This document shows, in pieces, positions 24,331 to 36,800 of a DNA stretch of 64,000 bases. Positions within the stretch are counted from its first letter, which is position 1. Each line of letters begins with the position of its first letter. The DNA is from Armillaria gallica (taxonomy: Eukaryota; Basidiomycota; Agaricomycetes; Agaricales; Physalacriaceae). Both the position numbers and the translations under genes were made by a program. The notes under the pieces are model-generated. The model made no database searches, had not been told where the DNA came from, and saw only the letters and a program-made list of their open reading frames with translations. The stretch lies in contig JBANDB010000011.1 of assembly GCA_037576215.1 (NCBI GenBank), forward strand, positions 1,426,001 through 1,490,000. The letters are read 5' to 3'.

Positions 24331-25946
24331 ACGTTTGACGTCTGCCAGTTTCGAATGATGTTGTACTATACTTTCAGTTGTGTTCTCCATAGCATCATGA
24401 ACGATGATCTTTTCTCCAACTCATGGGTGTGATGAAGTGCTTGAACGGACAGAAGGCCACTAGGATTCCAATGGCTGCCGCGATCTAATGATTTCTTGGC
24501 AGTCGATAGTAATTCAGTGATCATTGCTCTATTGTCACTACATCCCTTCACGATATGCATCACTGGTCCACTGTGTTCCCTTGCGACTGTGTCCATCACC
24601 AGCATTGTAACTCCAACCCGATACAAGAAATGCCGGACCTCCAATACATACAACTTTGTCTTCACTGCACTGTATTCGATATCACTTTTCACCTTCGAAT
24701 TACCTTCCTCGACAAGGGCTCTTCGAGACGTCGTCATTTCGACGAATGTATACGACCAACAAAGATCATCGATGTGGCAAAAACAACCTCCAGAGTTGTC
24801 GTTCTCACCAACGACGACAATGCCCCGTCACCGCCACATTCCGCACCCTCCGCCAATTGTATGAAGGTCTCTGTTGCATAGTAAGTAGTATCCGTTTCTT
24901 GCATCTTCATGAATTATTGACTGATGGATCCTCTAAGGAAGACAAGTACTGTGAAATGATGTACAGCTATCCCTCGAAATTGCGCTGAGACAATAAATCG
25001 CTGCCCGGTCGATGCGGGTAAGTCTTTCTCAAGTCCATCTATGGGTTCCCGTTACCGATAGTCTCCAGTTTGTATCGAGGCGATAAATTTTCGTCCGCTG
25101 AGCAACATCTCAAAAGGGTAAGTTTATTCCTTTCTCCAGTGGATTTCACTCACTTCTCTTTCATCATAGAAAGCTCCTCTGGGCCTGGCCATTGCTACGG
25201 TAACGGTATGACGTTGACCAGATGGATTGTCTTTACTGACGACTTCTCTAGCAACGGCTAGGATATGTTTTCTAAGCTCAACATTATACTGAGAGACGTA
25301 TCATCATCCGGAGCAAGGGTAAGGAACCATTTACTTGTTGAACTTGGACATTCCTCATGAAGTGGGATTCGCCAAAAATTGTAAGTAATATCAATTCCTT
25401 GTATCTTCAGAAACTTTTGTTGACTACTGTACATTAGTGGAGACATTAGGTGCGGTACAGATATCTTGGAGTCACCTAGTCGCCCCGAAATCGCGCTGAG
25501 ACGATGGCGTCCATCGAGCGAAGGTGAGTTCGAGTTCATCCACTTGTACATGTTGCTGATAGCCTCTAGCTTTGCTTCGAGGTGATAGATTTTCTTCCGC
25601 CTAGCAACGTTTTGAAAAGGTAAGTTTGTTTCACGCCTGGTTTTAATCTTGCTTACCTCGTCTCTGTCACAGACGGCTACCGTATCGCTAGCTCATGCCT
25701 AGCTTCGCCGATAACTTTGGCCCTGTGGATCGTCATCTGGGGAGCAAAGTAGAGAGCATTTTATTACATTCATAATATATATGGCTCTTGTACCTTGAGC
25801 GATTGAATACGTTAATCACTGTTGCTTAATTAGGTTTTTTTTTATACATTCAATACAAACAACTTCCTGCCACGCCCATGCAGGGCAAACCCCCGTTGAG
25901 TCAGGACTCGGATATGCCACGCCCTGCGATGGCCCACCGCTTCATA
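24331..25946. other. no gene supported; degenerate direct repeat
   Basis: Two segments about 490 bp apart (near 24870-25130 and 25370-25630) share ordered features: a CTTG(C/T)ATCTTCA start, CGCTGAGAC, CCATCGAG-type blocks, and ends reading CGAGG(C/T)GATA with AAAAGG plus a GTAAGTTT donor-like site. They may be decayed exons of a duplicated gene that I do not recognise. Confidence 0.35.
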
Positions 25947-27671
25947 GCCAGACAACCATCACACCTGCTTCTGTCTTACGGTCATAGAAAGGGACAGCGG
26001 TGACCACTCATGCATCATGTCCCAGATAAAGCAAACCGTTTTACAAGGCGTCACAGACTAGGACATTTCTGTCCTTCCCTATTAAAGTCCCAACTAATAT
26101 CCCGGGAAGCAGCTGTGCACATCGGCATCGATGAAACAATCTGTTTCATCGATCTGTCCAACGTCAACTTTGAGAAGAGGTGACACGATCCTCTGAAGTC
26201 GTAGATCACCACACACAATGGCGACAATCTGTAGTTGATACGGAAATTTGACGATCTCGGATTAATCGGTGTTTCGTGATCCCGCACAAAAGTCGCCTCC
26301 AAGGCTCCACAGAAGACGGATCCAGACAGAATGTAACGATAAGGCGGCAAGGAGCGAATCAGAATGTCGAGTACATTTGCAACACTGAAAGAGACAGACA
26401 CCAAAAACCAGAATATACTTCATGCCTTCCCAGCCATAAGTCATATCTCATCGTACTGGCCTAAGTCTTATCATGAGTATCGGTGAGATATGCGACAGTT
26501 GCGACGAGTGTGTTGATGATCGCGATGACAGTGAGAAGCAGAGCGGGCTCGGCAACTTCCAACCCATTAATTTGGGTTATTCCGGAAGTAATACCAACTT
26601 CGTCCCGACTCCCCTAACCTGAACGCCCATTGTATTAGGGTACTGAAGGGCTTTCAATGTTCAATTCCTGAAGCTTGAAGCCCAAGCCTGAGTCGCCACC
26701 AAGCTTCAGGCTTCACGCCGAGCCTTTTACATCGTTGAGGCTGCCAGTGAGGCTGAGACTGAGGCTGGGAAAGCCTGAGATTCGGAATATTCTTCGGATG
26801 GGCATTAGCTCCGTCACTCGAGTCATAACCGGTATTGGTAGACAGAGATGTTCCGATGTTCCTGACGAAATGTAAATTTACTTCATGGAAAATACAGATT
26901 CTTCGAAGAAACATATTTGAGTATGGGCAATGGGCAAAGACTGCAGCAGCGCCACGATAAGCAGAAGAAGGGGGTGATATCACAGCCTGAAGGAAACGCT
27001 GTGAGAAAAAGAAAGCGCCTATAACACCGAAACGCAAGACTGCGCCCGACATTGGCAAATTTTGAATAAGTATTGGAAACGGGTGAACTTACAGATTTTG
27101 TCCCGCAGTCTCTGAGACATCACCTTGTAGTATTGACATGAATACGAACCTTTGATATCGTTGGCCGTCCCGCACAATGGGGACGGTCAATAGTTGGCAT
27201 CCGGAACTTTGACGGACTCAACCAAGTGCTGATTAAGAGGGCGTCGTGATCTAGTACAGTTTGAAAACGGATGCAGAACAAGACAAAAGGATAGGGCGCG
27301 TGGCAAGGAGTGTTGATGGTAAGAAGACGGGAAAGGTACTACCCGAAGTCTTTGAACGCCGAGCCGAGTTTATTGAGCCCCGTTTCATCAATGACTACTA
27401 CATATGTCAGTTGACTGCGCTACTTTATTCGCCCTTTTGCTTCTAAAGCCTTCTCAGGCTGTCAAGCTGCGTAAACAATGAAACTTGTTTATAAAAGCCA
27501 ACACTTAACGACGAAACCTGTACGTGCTCGTGGCAGAAAGTCCACAGCCAAAATGAACTTCTTTCCTTATCGTCTTTCCGCCACGGACAAGCTACGTATG
27601 AGTGAGCCTAGACTTTAAGCTTGCACTTTGTCCCAGGCTCACCGTGCTCGGCCAGAGCGTTCCCCTTCAAA
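25947..27671. other. spacer 4-5: D end, E, F/G, second E, tail
   Basis: The least disturbed long spacer and the reference for the others. E copies are at about 26150-26400 and 27130-27385, with F/G between. A minus-strand frame in F/G (26654-27058) starts with a hydrophobic stretch (VLRFGVIGAFFFSQRF) but has no conserved partner frame in the other two F/G copies, so I do not call it. Confidence 0.45.
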
Positions 27672-29192
27672 CTACTCTGTATACCTAGGTGGTGGTTCCC
27701 TCTGTTCTTTCATCCTGAGCCGTCTCCAGGCTCCCGACTCGGGATTCCTCGTAAGCATCGGGGTTCCAGCACTGTTTGACATAGATGGAGCTGTGAACCC
27801 ATTTCGTTAGTCCTCAAAGTAAGAATCCGAGGAAAATGACCGTACTGTCGCTGATGATGAAGGGACGGGGCGATGTTTCCGAGTCTTCGGTGTCAGCTCG
27901 TCGCCGGCGGTATGAGAACAGCCAGATGAGGAGGAGCGCGATCGCTCCTAAGAATGCGATACTCCCTACGGCGATCCCAGCTATGGCGCCCGCAGTGAGA
28001 GATTTTGATGAATGTGGTAAGGTGGAAGCTGAGGTGGCGCTCGCGGCGGTAGATTCCGTGCGCAATATCGTACTCGACAGGGGAAACGATGTCGATTGCG
28101 GAAGCGATGTCGACTCGAGAGGTGGCGTGGATTCTAAGTGTGATATCGACCGTTGAGGTTGTGAACTACTAGTCACGTTTAAAGTCGTTGATGCACAATG
28201 TGTGAGGGTATTGTTTCTTTCAGAAACATCTGTCTGAGTGATTATGTCGCGGGAAGTCGCGCTGCCATTTTAATATTAGAATGGAGGAAGCCCGCTGAAG
28301 ATAGATCCAACATACTAGAACCTGGGGCGCAGTATTTAGACCATGTGCTGGAACCAATTATAAGGGAGACCTGGCATACCACGTCCCATCGCCCCAAAAC
28401 AGCCTGTTATAGAAACTGTCATGGATCTTTATATCAGCGTCGCATACCGCTGCTTGTATGCCGATTGGAAATCTGGGATCGAAAAATAGAGTTTACCCAT
28501 GCATTGTACTGCGAACCGTGAATCATACATACGATCCATTAGTATTGGGGGTACAGAAGGAGTTTGATCCATGCATAAGATATAGCTCGTATGTGCCGGC
28601 GGCTTCCGGTATCAAAGGTGAGGGTTAGTCTTACAGAATGAAACGCACACACATACGAGCGTCGATACCAGAGCCACTCGGTCCCAATCCTTGCTGGCAT
28701 CTATGCGATAATGAGACCCGCCACCTTTTCTTTCTCAGGAAGAATATACTACTCACGTCAGGCACATCATACTAAGCCCGAACGCGATCGAGTTACAACA
28801 ACAGTCGGCTATGGTCCCGGAACAAATGAGTAGGTTTAGTTACGTCCAAAGAGGCTGGCCATACCAATCTGATCGCCACATACGTCCGGGGGAGTGCTGG
28901 GATTTAAGGCACCCAAGGCATCTGGAGAGAGGTCTCAACTCATATCTAACTGAACGAATGATAACAGCTTCTTACAAGTGCTATTGCATATTTGGCGCAG
29001 CCGTTCATACGTTCGACCTGATAAAAGTTCAATTTAATGTAGAATAGATGTAATAGTGGTCTTACACGGCGTCTCCCCAATAAAACTTGTATACCAATCT
29101 GATCCGCTATCAGCACATTGTGTATGGTCTTGCGCAAACACATAAGGAACTAGAAACGAGAGGCCAAAGAGAGTTTTGAGGAGAGAGGTCAT
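27672..29192 (-). CDS. array gene 5: single-pass membrane protein with PPRY tail
   Basis: Nine-exon plan, start at 29192 (MTSLLKTLFGLSFLVPYVFA). The most divergent ectodomain of the six: SDWYTSFIGETPC, TYELYLMHGSNSFC, VCDADIKIHDSFYNRLFWGD, and TSRDIITQTDVSERNN replacing the METINAADGNN block. Cysteines and splice sites are kept, so the difference looks like sequence drift and not decay. A middle-length stalk, the span GAIAGIAVGSIAFLGAIALL and YRRRR precede a tail ending EPPPRYTE. Confidence 0.9.
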
Positions 29193-30273
29193 TGCAATGG
29201 AAGGGAAGGTGGTCAAAAGATAGAACGCGATGGCGCGCAATGAGATATACCAAAAGATTTCCCGGGGTGATCAACTGTCTATGTACGAGTGATTGATGCA
29301 ACAGTCACGATGCCACCCGGTCTGATTGTTTGTAAGTGCGAAGGCATGAGCCGATCCTGCAACAATGAATGAGAATTGTGGAGATAGCGAGCCAAGACTA
29401 AAAAAACAAGAGGAGAGAGGGAACGTGAAATTTGCATACCCAGACAGCCACTAAATCTGCGTCGATTTCAAGGTCATTGAAAGGGACAGTTCCTCCAACG
29501 GTACTCACCAAGTCCCAAGTAAAGTACAAGGACGTCACAGCTCCGTGCCTACCCTTCAAAGCCCCAACTACTAATATCCCGAGAAGCACTAGACACAGCT
29601 GTGCACGTCTAGATCAACTGTTTCATCGATCAGTCTAACGTCGAATTTGAGAAGAGCCGAGATGAACGACCACACACAATGGCCATCAGTAGTTGATATC
29701 GGAAAATTTGACGATCTCAGCCAGGTACTGATATTCACTCCGAAAAAAAGTAAAATTTCTGAGGAGTTTCTGACTGCTAGAAACTAATCATGAAACTGGG
29801 CGGGACTGTGTCGGGACAGGGCGCATAGCCATATATGGTATACTGCTAGTCTCAGGATTAACATCAGAAACTGCCCAGAAATTTCATTATTTTCGGAGTG
29901 ATTAATCAGTGTTCCGTGATCCTGCACAGAGCCCGCCCCCACAGAAGACGGACCCAGACGGAACACAACGATAAGACGGCAAGGAGCGATGCTGATGGTT
30001 GGAAGAAGGGAGAGGGACTGGCCCGGGTCTGTCGAGTTCGATTTTGATTTTGACATCGTCAGACAACTGTTCTGGTCCACCTGTCCTCTTGCTTCTATGG
30101 AGCCGTGTGAACAATAATGCTTGTTTATCAGAGCAGACCCTCAGCTACGAGATTCGTACGTGTTGATGCTACAAATGTCACAACCGTGTCGAACTTCTTT
30201 TTCATCTTTCCACAACATCCCAGGCTCACCGGGATCTGCTAAAGCATCTCTCCAGTGTACTGCCAAACCAACT
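29193..30273. other. spacer 5-6: D, E (split by a MITE), tail
   Basis: Short spacer form as between genes 1 and 2. The single E module is split at about 29735 and 29901 by the 165-bp MITE. Confidence 0.6.
29736..29900. mobile_element. 165-bp MITE inside an E module
   Basis: The ends are inverted repeats of about 38 bp with a few mismatches, starting CACTCCGAAAA (left) and ending TTTTCGGAGTG (right). Both sides are flanked by ATT. The seven other E copies run through this site as CTGATTAATC without the insert, which proves insertion. No coding capacity. A 3-bp ATT duplication would suit a PIF/Harbinger-like element, but an extra AT at the left makes the duplication length uncertain. Confidence 0.85.
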
Positions 30274-31895
30274 CTACTCCGTATAAACAGGCGGTAGTTC
30301 TCTCTGTTCTTTCTCCCTGAGCCGTCCCTCGGGATTCCTCGAGACCGGCGTGTATGCAGCTGTAGACCCTTTTCGTTAGTCCCAGAAATAAAGATCGGAG
30401 GAAAGGACCGTACTGAAGGGGCGAGCGGACGTTTCCGAGTATTCGATAGCAGCTTGTCGCTGGCGGCGCCTGATCAGCCAGACGAGAGACAGCGTAATTG
30501 CCCATACGAATGCGATACTCCCCACCACGATCCCAGCTATGGCGCCAGCACTGAGAGACTTTGAGGAACTTTCTGTCTGTGTAAGGGTGTCAGCTGAGGT
30601 GGCACTCGCGGCCGTGGATTCCGTGAGCGACGTCATATTCGACCGGGAGATCGAGGTCGACTGGGAAAGTGACGGCGGTTGTGAACGTGAAAGTGGTACC
30701 GACTCGGAAAGCGAAGGTGACGTTGACTGGGAAAGCGATGTGGACGGTGGAGGTGAGGTTGACGTCGATTGGGAAAGCGTTGTGGACAGTGATGTTGACG
30801 TTGACGTTGACTGCGAAAGTGGTGTCGACGCTAGGAGCGACATCGACTGAGGAGACTGTGAACTAGTGGTCACGATCACGGCCGTTGATGCGCAATGCGT
30901 GAAGGGATTATTTCCGTCAGCAGCATTGGTCTTTTCCATTTGTTCGCGGGACCACGTACTTCCATTTTAATGTCAAAATGGAGGAAACTACACTGAAGAC
31001 AGATCACCACGTACTAAAACCTGTGGGCGCAAATTTAAGACTGAGGATTCGAGTCAATACAATAGAAGTCTGGCATACCACGGTCCGTCGGCCCAAAATA
31101 TAGCATTGTAGAAGTTGTCATGGATTTTCAGGCCGTTGTTGCATACCGCCGTTTGTATGTCATTCGTAAATCTGGGGATCGCAAATTAGACCTTGACCAT
31201 AGATTGTATTCTGAAAATGAATCATGCGCACGATTTGTTAGTATTGGGGGTACAGAACGAGTTTGATCCGTGCTTGAGATATAGCTGATATGCGCCGATG
31301 CCTTTCAGTAATGAAGGTGAGGATCGGACATACTACGCGGAACGCGCATACGTACCGGCGTCGATACCATTGCCATTGGGCCCGATTCCGTGCTGACATC
31401 TATACGACATTGAGATCCGGTGGCCCTCTTTGAAAGAAACGGCGACCACTCACGTCAGACAAAGCATACTAAGCCCAAACGCGATTGAATTGCAACAACA
31501 GTCGGCTATGGTTCAGGAACAGATGAGTAGGTGCAGTCAGAGTCAACAATCGGCCATACCAACTTGGTCGTCACACGTATCCGGAGGAGTGTTGGGATTC
31601 AAGGCGCCCAAGACATCTGGAGAGAGAGGGGTTTATGTATGTCAGATTGAGTTGTCGAATAATAATAGAGTCTTACAATTACTATTGCATATCTGGCGTA
31701 GCCGTTCATACGTTCGGCCTGGTGGGGAGTTTAGTTCCACCGAAAAGTGTACACAAGAGTGGCGTTACACGGCGTCTCCCCAGCGACGCTGGTATACCAG
31801 TCTGATCCGCTATCCACACATTGTGTATGGTCTTGTGCAAAGAGATAAGGAACTAGAAATGAGAGACCGAAGAGAATTTTGAGGAGAGAAGTCAT
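30274..31895 (-). CDS. array gene 6: membrane protein with long stalk and PPVY tail
   Basis: Nine-exon plan, start at 31895 (MTSLLKILFGLSFLVPYLFA). Ectodomain blocks SDWYTSVAGETPC, RTYERLRQICNSNY, NPNTPPDTCDDQV and NNPFTHCAST. The stalk is expanded by SQST-type units (DNA repeats about 30640-30850) independently of, or shared with, copy 3. The membrane span is GAIAGIVVGSIAFVWAITLS, then RRRQRQ. The final exon is shorter than in copy 2 and ends RELPPVYTE. Outermost copy on the right. Confidence 0.9.
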
Positions 31896-33474
31896 CGTAG
31901 CCACCCGAGCTAGGATAAGGGGGAATGGTTAACAGATGGAATGCGATGGCGCACAATGAGATATACCTACCAAACGTTTCCCGGCATGATCAGCGGTCTA
32001 TCTGCCGGCGATTGATGAAACGATCACGGCGATGTGATTACTTGAAAGATGCTCTAATAAGATTGGTTGCTGATGGAAAGCATGAGTCAATCCTGAGATA
32101 ATGAACGAAATTTGTAAAGATAGTAAGCCGCGACGAAGAGAATAGACAAACACAAGGGGGAGGGAACCTGAAGCTTTCATGCACAGACAACTATCACATC
32201 CGCGCCGTTTCCAAGGTCATTTAAAGGGACAGCTTCCCCTACAGTAATCGCCAAGTCCCAAATAAAGTAAGCCTTTTTACAAGGCGCCACAGTTCTGTGC
32301 TTCCCCTTCAAAGCCCCAACGACTAGTATCCCCATGGACAATGATGAGATCAAGCTGTCTCATTCATCAGTCTAGCGGCGACGTTTGAGAAGCAGTACGA
32401 ACCTTCGATAGTGCCGATCGTCCGCGGCAATGGCGATGCTGACGATTTCCTCCGAAGGACTAAGTAATAATTACAGCTTTGTATTTGTGATCTCGGCGTC
32501 TCGCACGAGTTGGCGGTGCGACAGTTCTCCGGAAACGACCAGTGAAATCATAGTTGGGCTCAGAACAGAGCTATTAAACTTCTTCGCGTCGGAACGGTGT
32601 GTCTCGAGAAGACGCAAAACCTTTAGACGAAGTGAGCTGAGATAGCGAGATCCTTGGAGAAATTTTCCGAGTGACGCTAACGTTGGCTTTTCTCGTCTGG
32701 TTCGAAATCTATCGATTATCTCTCGTTCCTCGCAATTTGCACTTTTTCTCCCAATTGGATTCTTGTCATTAAATAATCCGGCATGAATTGCAGTTGGTCT
32801 GCGCCATGTGGTCCTTGTCGCCGACGTGTCACGTTCCGCTCGTGATGGAGGAGAGGACCGGAGATATCGAATGTGCGGCAGGAGCATATGCAGGATTCGG
32901 TATCAGAGTGGACGCGGTTTGCAAGGAGCTGTCAACATCATCGCGGGTCTGATTTGAGGGGCTGGATCTGTTAAGATCAGCTAACGCGGGTGAAGAAAGC
33001 AATTTTCTTACCTTGAACGACCGAACTGCCTACACTTTTTCAAACCACTATTATCTGGTGGTTGAACCCACTGGGGTGAATGTTCAATGTGTCCGGACTC
33101 CCAGGAGATGACTAGGTGGCCATTGAACCCAGCTTGTCCTCTCGATCCGAAAAGGATGGTTTTTCGTCACTTTACAGCTGAGCTTAAGGTAGTATATATA
33201 AGGAGACGTGCGGATACTGCGTCCAGTAGTGATCATTACAATGATGGCAAGGACGAAGAGAGAGTCGGCAGTTATTTTGCCGGACTGGAAGTTACAAAGT
33301 GCTGACTGCTGACTGCTTATTAAGTACTTAAATGGTGGATGTTGCACTGTGAAGTCCTGATTCCAGGCTCAGAAGGGGGGCCCGGGTGGTGCAAAATTCA
33401 AGTTCAATGTAGTATGTACGTTGATGATTGCCCCGGGAGCGATTGCAAAAAAAATATCCTTAAGAGTATGCCAC
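31896..33474. other. right edge of the array, then unique sequence
   Basis: Module D (31990-32240) and the start of an E module (to about 32420) end the array. A 138-codon minus-strand frame at 32471-32887 has no recognisable domain or splice context, so it is not called. Confidence 0.45.
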
Positions 33475-33552
33475 TGACCGAGACAGGGGTCGAACCTGCA
33501 ATCTCCTGATAACACTTCGTAGTCAGACGCGTTGCCATTACGCCACACGGCC
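33475..33552 (-). tRNA. tRNA-Arg (ACG) with a 6-nt intron
   Basis: The cloverleaf on the minus strand has acceptor GGCCGTG paired to CTCGGTC (one mismatch), D arm TGGCGTAATGGCA, anticodon stem TCTGA/TCAGG and a T arm with GCAGG, the TTCGACC loop and CCTGT. The loop after the first anticodon-stem strand is CTACGA, six extra bases, then A, so the anticodon is ACG and the intron follows position 37. The Arg sequence features match fungal tRNA-Arg closely. Confidence 0.88.
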
Positions 33553-33824
33553 ATAACGGGATAGCTGTCAGTAGGCATTACATCATGGACCCGCACTTCC
33601 CAAGCTTAAATAACCTCGCATCAAATACCTACTTTTTTTGACCCCACCACGAACGCCGCCGCCGCCGTACTCGCACTGTCCACTCCCCCCTCACCGATGA
33701 AACGCCCAAACTCCGATTATCCGCATGTCCTTCTCCGGAACTGTCAGTGGATAAGCTCGTTCACCCACCTTCTTAGTGATAAAACCACGTACGACGGAGA
33801 TGGAACAGTGTAACGAAATAACCC

Positions 33825-36800
33825 ATGTCCTTCGTACGACCCAAATTCAATCTCGGATACGAGCCCCGCGTTACGGAGGGTGTGCGTACGCTCCCTCAGG
33901 CTATCGAGTACAATGCGAGGTTTAACGGCGACAGGGTTTTCGCGCTGCAATTGCATCCTCAATCACAGGATAAAGATGAGCTAGGGAGGAAGATTACCTT
34001 TGCGGATCTCGCGCATGGTGTGGACGTGGCCGCTAAATGGCTTGTCGAGCGTGGCGTGGGCGGTGGTGAAGACAAGGGAGGAATCGCAGTGCTTATGGGA
34101 AGCGATGTGGGGTTGTTTATCTGGGTAGCAGCCGGTATGAGAGTCGGGGTACCTGTGAGTCGCCATTTCCCTCGTTTCCTTCGCTTCCTCATCGCTGTTC
34201 CAGGTCCTCCTTCTCTCCGCACGACTAACACCCGTCGCAATCGACCACCTGCTCTCCAAAACAGAGCCCAATCCAAAATTGGTCCTCACATCGCCTCTCA
34301 CCTCCAGACTTACACCTTCCCCTGCCCCCAACGCGCCGATATGGATCGAAGCCCCAACATACGCCGAACTGCTCGCTTCACCGTCAGCTTCCAGCATCGC
34401 TCTACCGCCCCATCCACTCTCTAACACCACCGAACGCACCGCCATCATCCTTCACTCTTCTGGAACGACCGGCCTTCCAAAACCCATCTATCACGCTCAC
34501 GGATACGTCCTCGGATACGGCCAAGACCATCTCTTTACACCTGAACACGTCGAGGCGCTAGGATGGAACGTGTCGACACTGCCTCTGTACCATGTATGTA
34601 CGATCCTTGAAAGGTTACGCGTTTTCTGACATGCTTTAGGGCTTTGGACTATTGGCGCCCATGCTCTCCCTTAGCATCGGGCTACCTTTTGTCCTCCCAG
34701 GCGCTGGAACAATACCGACAGGAAGAGGACAGCTGAAGGTTTTGAATGCGCTCTGCGCGGACGTGCATGCAAATGGAGTCAAAGTGAACGGCACGAACGG
34801 CCACTTGAATGGAACGACGCATACGATCCTCAATCGCGTTGGCTTGATGCTTTCCGTTCCCTCCGTTGTGGAAGACCTCCTCACGATACCTGGTGGCGTC
34901 GACGCGCTGAAGCGCCTTGACGTGCTCGCTGTCGGCGGCGCGCCATTGAAAGAGGTAACTGGCGAAGAGTTGGTGCACCGGGGAGTCAAGCTTCTCAATC
35001 ATTGGGGTGAGTAATTGCCTGATCCATCTCTCTTCGTTGACCTGACTCCTTGCAACAGGCGCGACAGAAATCGGAGCGATCGCTGTCGTTCAACATGTCC
35101 CTGCCAACTATGACTGGCACTACCTCATCCCACGACAGGATATCCCATTGACGTTCACTCCTCTCGGCGAGGGCACATACCGGCTAAGCGGTCGAGCTCC
35201 AGGCTGGGAAGAAGATTACGTTGTGCAGGATCACCTAGTCGGAAACCCAGCCAAGGAAAACCAGTACCGTATCCTCGGTCGGAGTGACGACCTCGTCGTT
35301 CTTGCTAACGGGGAAAAGGTCCGCCCAAGTGGCATGGAACAAGCACTAGGAGAATGCCCTGGAGTACGGGGAGTCTTGGTGTTCGGACAGGGCAGGGAAG
35401 GATGCGGTATCCTCGTCGAAGTCGAGGGCGAACCATCAGCGGACTTTGGGGCTTTCCTCGCTAAAGCAAACGAGCTCGCCGACAAGCACGCCAAAGTATC
35501 GAAAGAGATGGTGGTTTTCATTAGCCCCGGTGAGCTGGTGAGAACAGATAAGGGGAGTATCGCGAGGAAAGCGAGCTGGGAAAAGTGGGAGAAGGAGATT
35601 GTGAAGAGCTACGAAGACGCGGAACAGGAGGAGGAGCCGATTATGGATGCGGATGCGGGTGTATGGGTCGCTCGGGTGCTAAAGGAGGTTTTGGGATACG
35701 TCATCCCCGAAACGAAAGACTTTTTCGAGTGTGGAATGGACTCGCTACAGGCTGCGAGGATACGGAGAAGGATCGGACGTTCGCTGAAGGTTGACCTCGA
35801 GACCGATTTCGTGTATCGGCACTCGACGGCAAAGAGGATCGTATCAGCAATAGAGGAAGTAAGGGCGGGCCAGTATGTTTCTGAAGGAGTGCGGAGGGAA
35901 GAAAAGATGCGACAGATGCTGGAGAAGTACCGTGCTGAGATGCTTGGGAGCAAGGTGGTCCTTCTCACTGGATCAACAGGAAGCTTGGGATGTTTCCTCC
36001 TAGCGAGACTGGCCAAGGATCCAGAAGTCAAACGCGTCGTATGCATTAACCGGCGCGGAGGACGAGAGAGGCAGGAGGCCGAGATGAAAAGACGAGGCGC
36101 TGGCACCATCGACTGGTACAAGATCCACATGCTCGAAATTCCCGATCTCGGCGACATCGACGACCAGTTGGAAGGTGTCGACGATGTGACGCACATCATC
36201 CACAACGCGTGGCCCGTCAACTTTTCCCGAGGATTGGACAGTTTCGAGGGACACGTTCGGGGACTCGTTAACCTTGTCAAGATAGCCCGGAGATCGTCAG
36301 CAAAGGACGTACGCGTACTATTCGCATCGTCGATTGCTGTCGTCGGTCAGTATCCCTCCCAGCCGGTACCAGAACAGCCTGTCCCACCAGAGTCGACGGC
36401 TGAGTTTGGGTACCCCGAGGCTAAGTGGGTGTGCGAAGAGCTACTGCTCTCACTTGAAGGGAAGGTCCGAGGTAGCTCAGTAAGGATTGGACAGATGACT
36501 GGGGCAGAGGGAGCCGGGGCTTGGAATGAGAGCGAGCATTTCCCAGTCGTCGTGGGTGCGAGTAAGGCCGTCGGAGCGCTTCCCAGGCTAGAGGGAACGC
36601 TCTCTTGGCTACCCGTCAACCGTGCCGGTCAGATCGTCATCGAGCTCTTGTTTTCCGAGCGGTTCAAGCCGATCTACCACATGGAGAACCCTGCTCGTCA
36701 GGAGTGGACGGCAGTTATCGACAATCTGTCAGATATACTTGGGATACCGGTTTTGGATTATGCAGAGTGGCTCGAACGAGTGAGAGGAAACGAGCAGGTG

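Larger units (their letters stand above)
22756..25946. other. 3.2-kb insertion in spacer 4-5
   Basis: In the other units the sequence crosses this point without a gap, so about 3190 bp was inserted here or kept only here. It holds an SDR pseudogene (23687-24330) and, at about 24870-25630, two degenerate copies of a roughly 490-bp direct repeat with exon-like ends. The left edge contains the short palindrome GTCCTGTGTATACAGGAT (about 22762). No terminal repeats or target duplication were found, so the mechanism is open. Confidence 0.5.
9022..32420. repeat. tandem array of six gene-plus-spacer units
   Basis: Six homologous genes on the minus strand (stops at 9022, 11482, 16370, 20960, 27672, 30274) are separated by spacers made of shared modules. 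Module D lies just upstream of each gene (about 10560-10960, 13140-13330, 18120-18370, 22560-22750 plus 25947-26010, 29270-29590, 31990-32240). Module E is about 230 bp (about 10985-11225, 13490-13700, 15835-16085, 18510-18760, 20415-20665, 26150-26400, 27130-27385, 29640-30030). Module F/G is about 13840-14240, 19230-19640 and 26690-27110. A tail module of about 300 bp precedes each gene's 3' end. E contains an exon-like frame (core KVPDANYRPSPLC), preceded in some copies by a conserved GTGTCTGTCTCTTTCAG acceptor-like site. It may be a second, now mostly broken, co-amplified gene. Homology stops near 32420. Confidence 0.85.

Noticed and set aside
24366..24737. 123-codon minus-strand frame after the SDR pseudogene
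   Set aside because: No domain, no signal peptide and opposite-strand frames of equal length; likely chance.
32471..32887. 138-codon minus-strand frame at the right edge of the array
   Set aside because: Arg/Ser-rich without a recognisable motif and without splice partners.
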